Notes under the pieces: model-generated
The model's database searches: none
Told to the model about the DNA's origin: nothing
The model's input: the letters and a program-made list of their open reading frames with translations, nothing else
Shown here: piece after piece, positions 63,821 through 64,000 of the stretch
Layout of the letters: the number at the start of each line of letters is the position of its first letter
How positions within the stretch are numbered: position 1 is the stretch's first letter
NCBI RefSeq assembly: GCF_014639435.1
Contig: NZ_BMFZ01000006.1
Span: forward strand, 124,001 to 188,000
Reading direction: 5' to 3'
Source: Hafnia psychrotolerans
GTDB taxonomy: Bacteria > Pseudomonadota > Gammaproteobacteria > Enterobacterales > Enterobacteriaceae
DNA: 64,000 nt
Program-made: the position numbers and the translations under genes

Positions 63821-64000
63821 TTATATCTCTGCAGCGACCTGAATACGGCGAAAACAGTCAGGATGATGAGTATTTATTAGCCCGGTAGCTTCCATCCAGG
63901 CATAGACAATTGTCGGGCCGACGAAGGTAAAACCGCGCTTTTTCAGGTCCTTTGAAATGCGTTCGGACAGCGCATCTTTGGTCGGCACCGGACCGACGTG
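63821..64000 (-). CDS. tag: DNA-3-methyladenine glycosylase I, 3' end (partial)
   Basis: The last 59 residues are present; the 5' part lies beyond the window. The fragment reads SERISKDLKKRGFTFVGPTIVYAWMEATGLIN followed by HHPDC, in which the His-x3-Cys pair forms part of the zinc site of Tag. Tag removes 3-methyladenine from alkylated DNA. A short hairpin with TTTT follows the stop on the minus strand. The identification rests on this tail. Confidence 0.82.
   Translation of the reverse strand, partial: HVGPVPTKDALSERISKDLKKRGFTFVGPTIVYAWMEATGLINTHHPDCFRRIQVAAEI

Overview
The window looks like a chromosomal segment of an enterobacterium. Most proteins are near-identical in length and motif to Escherichia coli K-12 counterparts (araH, araC, ydgJ, nudG, xthA, tyrR, tpx, ycjG, mpaA, mppA, zntB, ttcA, ldhA, ydbH-ynbE-ydbL, azoR, hrpA, ydgD, asr, rstAB, ydgH, pntAB, uspE, fnr, ogt, cbl, ynfA, ydfG, yqfB). 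The gene order and several non-coli genes (araC directly after araFGH, an M32 carboxypeptidase behind rstAB, a glucosylglycerate pair, a uronan-degradation cluster) point to the Yersiniaceae side of the order (Serratia/Rahnella/Rouxiella-like). The genus cannot be fixed from the sequence alone. I see no tRNA, rRNA, CRISPR array, intact insertion sequence or prophage.

Layout. 0-3.6 kb: end of the arabinose ABC transporter (araG, araH), araC and the oxidoreductase ydgJ. 3.6-7.3 kb: xthA-nudG, tyrR and tpx. 7.4-11.0 kb: a murein-peptide recycling group (ycjG, mpaA, mppA). 11.1-16.4 kb: an MFS exporter with a divergent LysR regulator, zntB, the small RNA fnrS on the minus strand, a candidate 2H phosphoesterase, and ttcA. 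16.5-23.7 kb: an accessory cluster for an alginate- or glucuronan-like polysaccharide. It consists of a sodium:solute symporter divergent from a periplasmic PL5/PL38-type lyase, a cytoplasmic PL17/PL15-type exolyase, an SDR that closely resembles DEH reductases, and a FadR-type regulator. A near-consensus CRP site lies in the divergent promoter. 24-34 kb: DUF333 lipoprotein, ldhA, ydbH-ynbE-ydbL, azoR and hrpA. 33.8-39.4 kb: asr-ydgU-ydgD, then rstA-rstB-M32 carboxypeptidase. 39.8-47.5 kb: an unknown gene behind a palindrome, ydgH, pntAB, uspE, fnr and ogt. 47.6-57 kb: a TerC-family membrane protein, the glucosylglycerate synthase/phosphatase pair, apbE, glgX, a hydroxyacid dehydrogenase and cbl. 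57-61.7 kb: ynfD, ynfB, ynfA, ydfG, an aldo/keto reductase, a pirin and a KTSC-like small protein. 61.7-63.3 kb is gene-poor, with one 59-residue gene and a truncated LysR gene. yqfB and the 3' end of a tag-like glycosylase close the window.

Regulatory circuits visible in cis: fnr carries an FNR box centred on its probable start of transcription, and fnrS carries an FNR box at about -41.5, so the anaerobic regulator and its small RNA are both here. rstAB sits 3 kb from asr, whose promoter has an RstA box. tyrR is preceded by a TyrR-box-like palindrome. pntAB is preceded by two ArcA-box matches. Genes too short for a usual ORF cut-off were read directly: ydgU (26 aa) and a 59-aa coding sequence at 62.7 kb.
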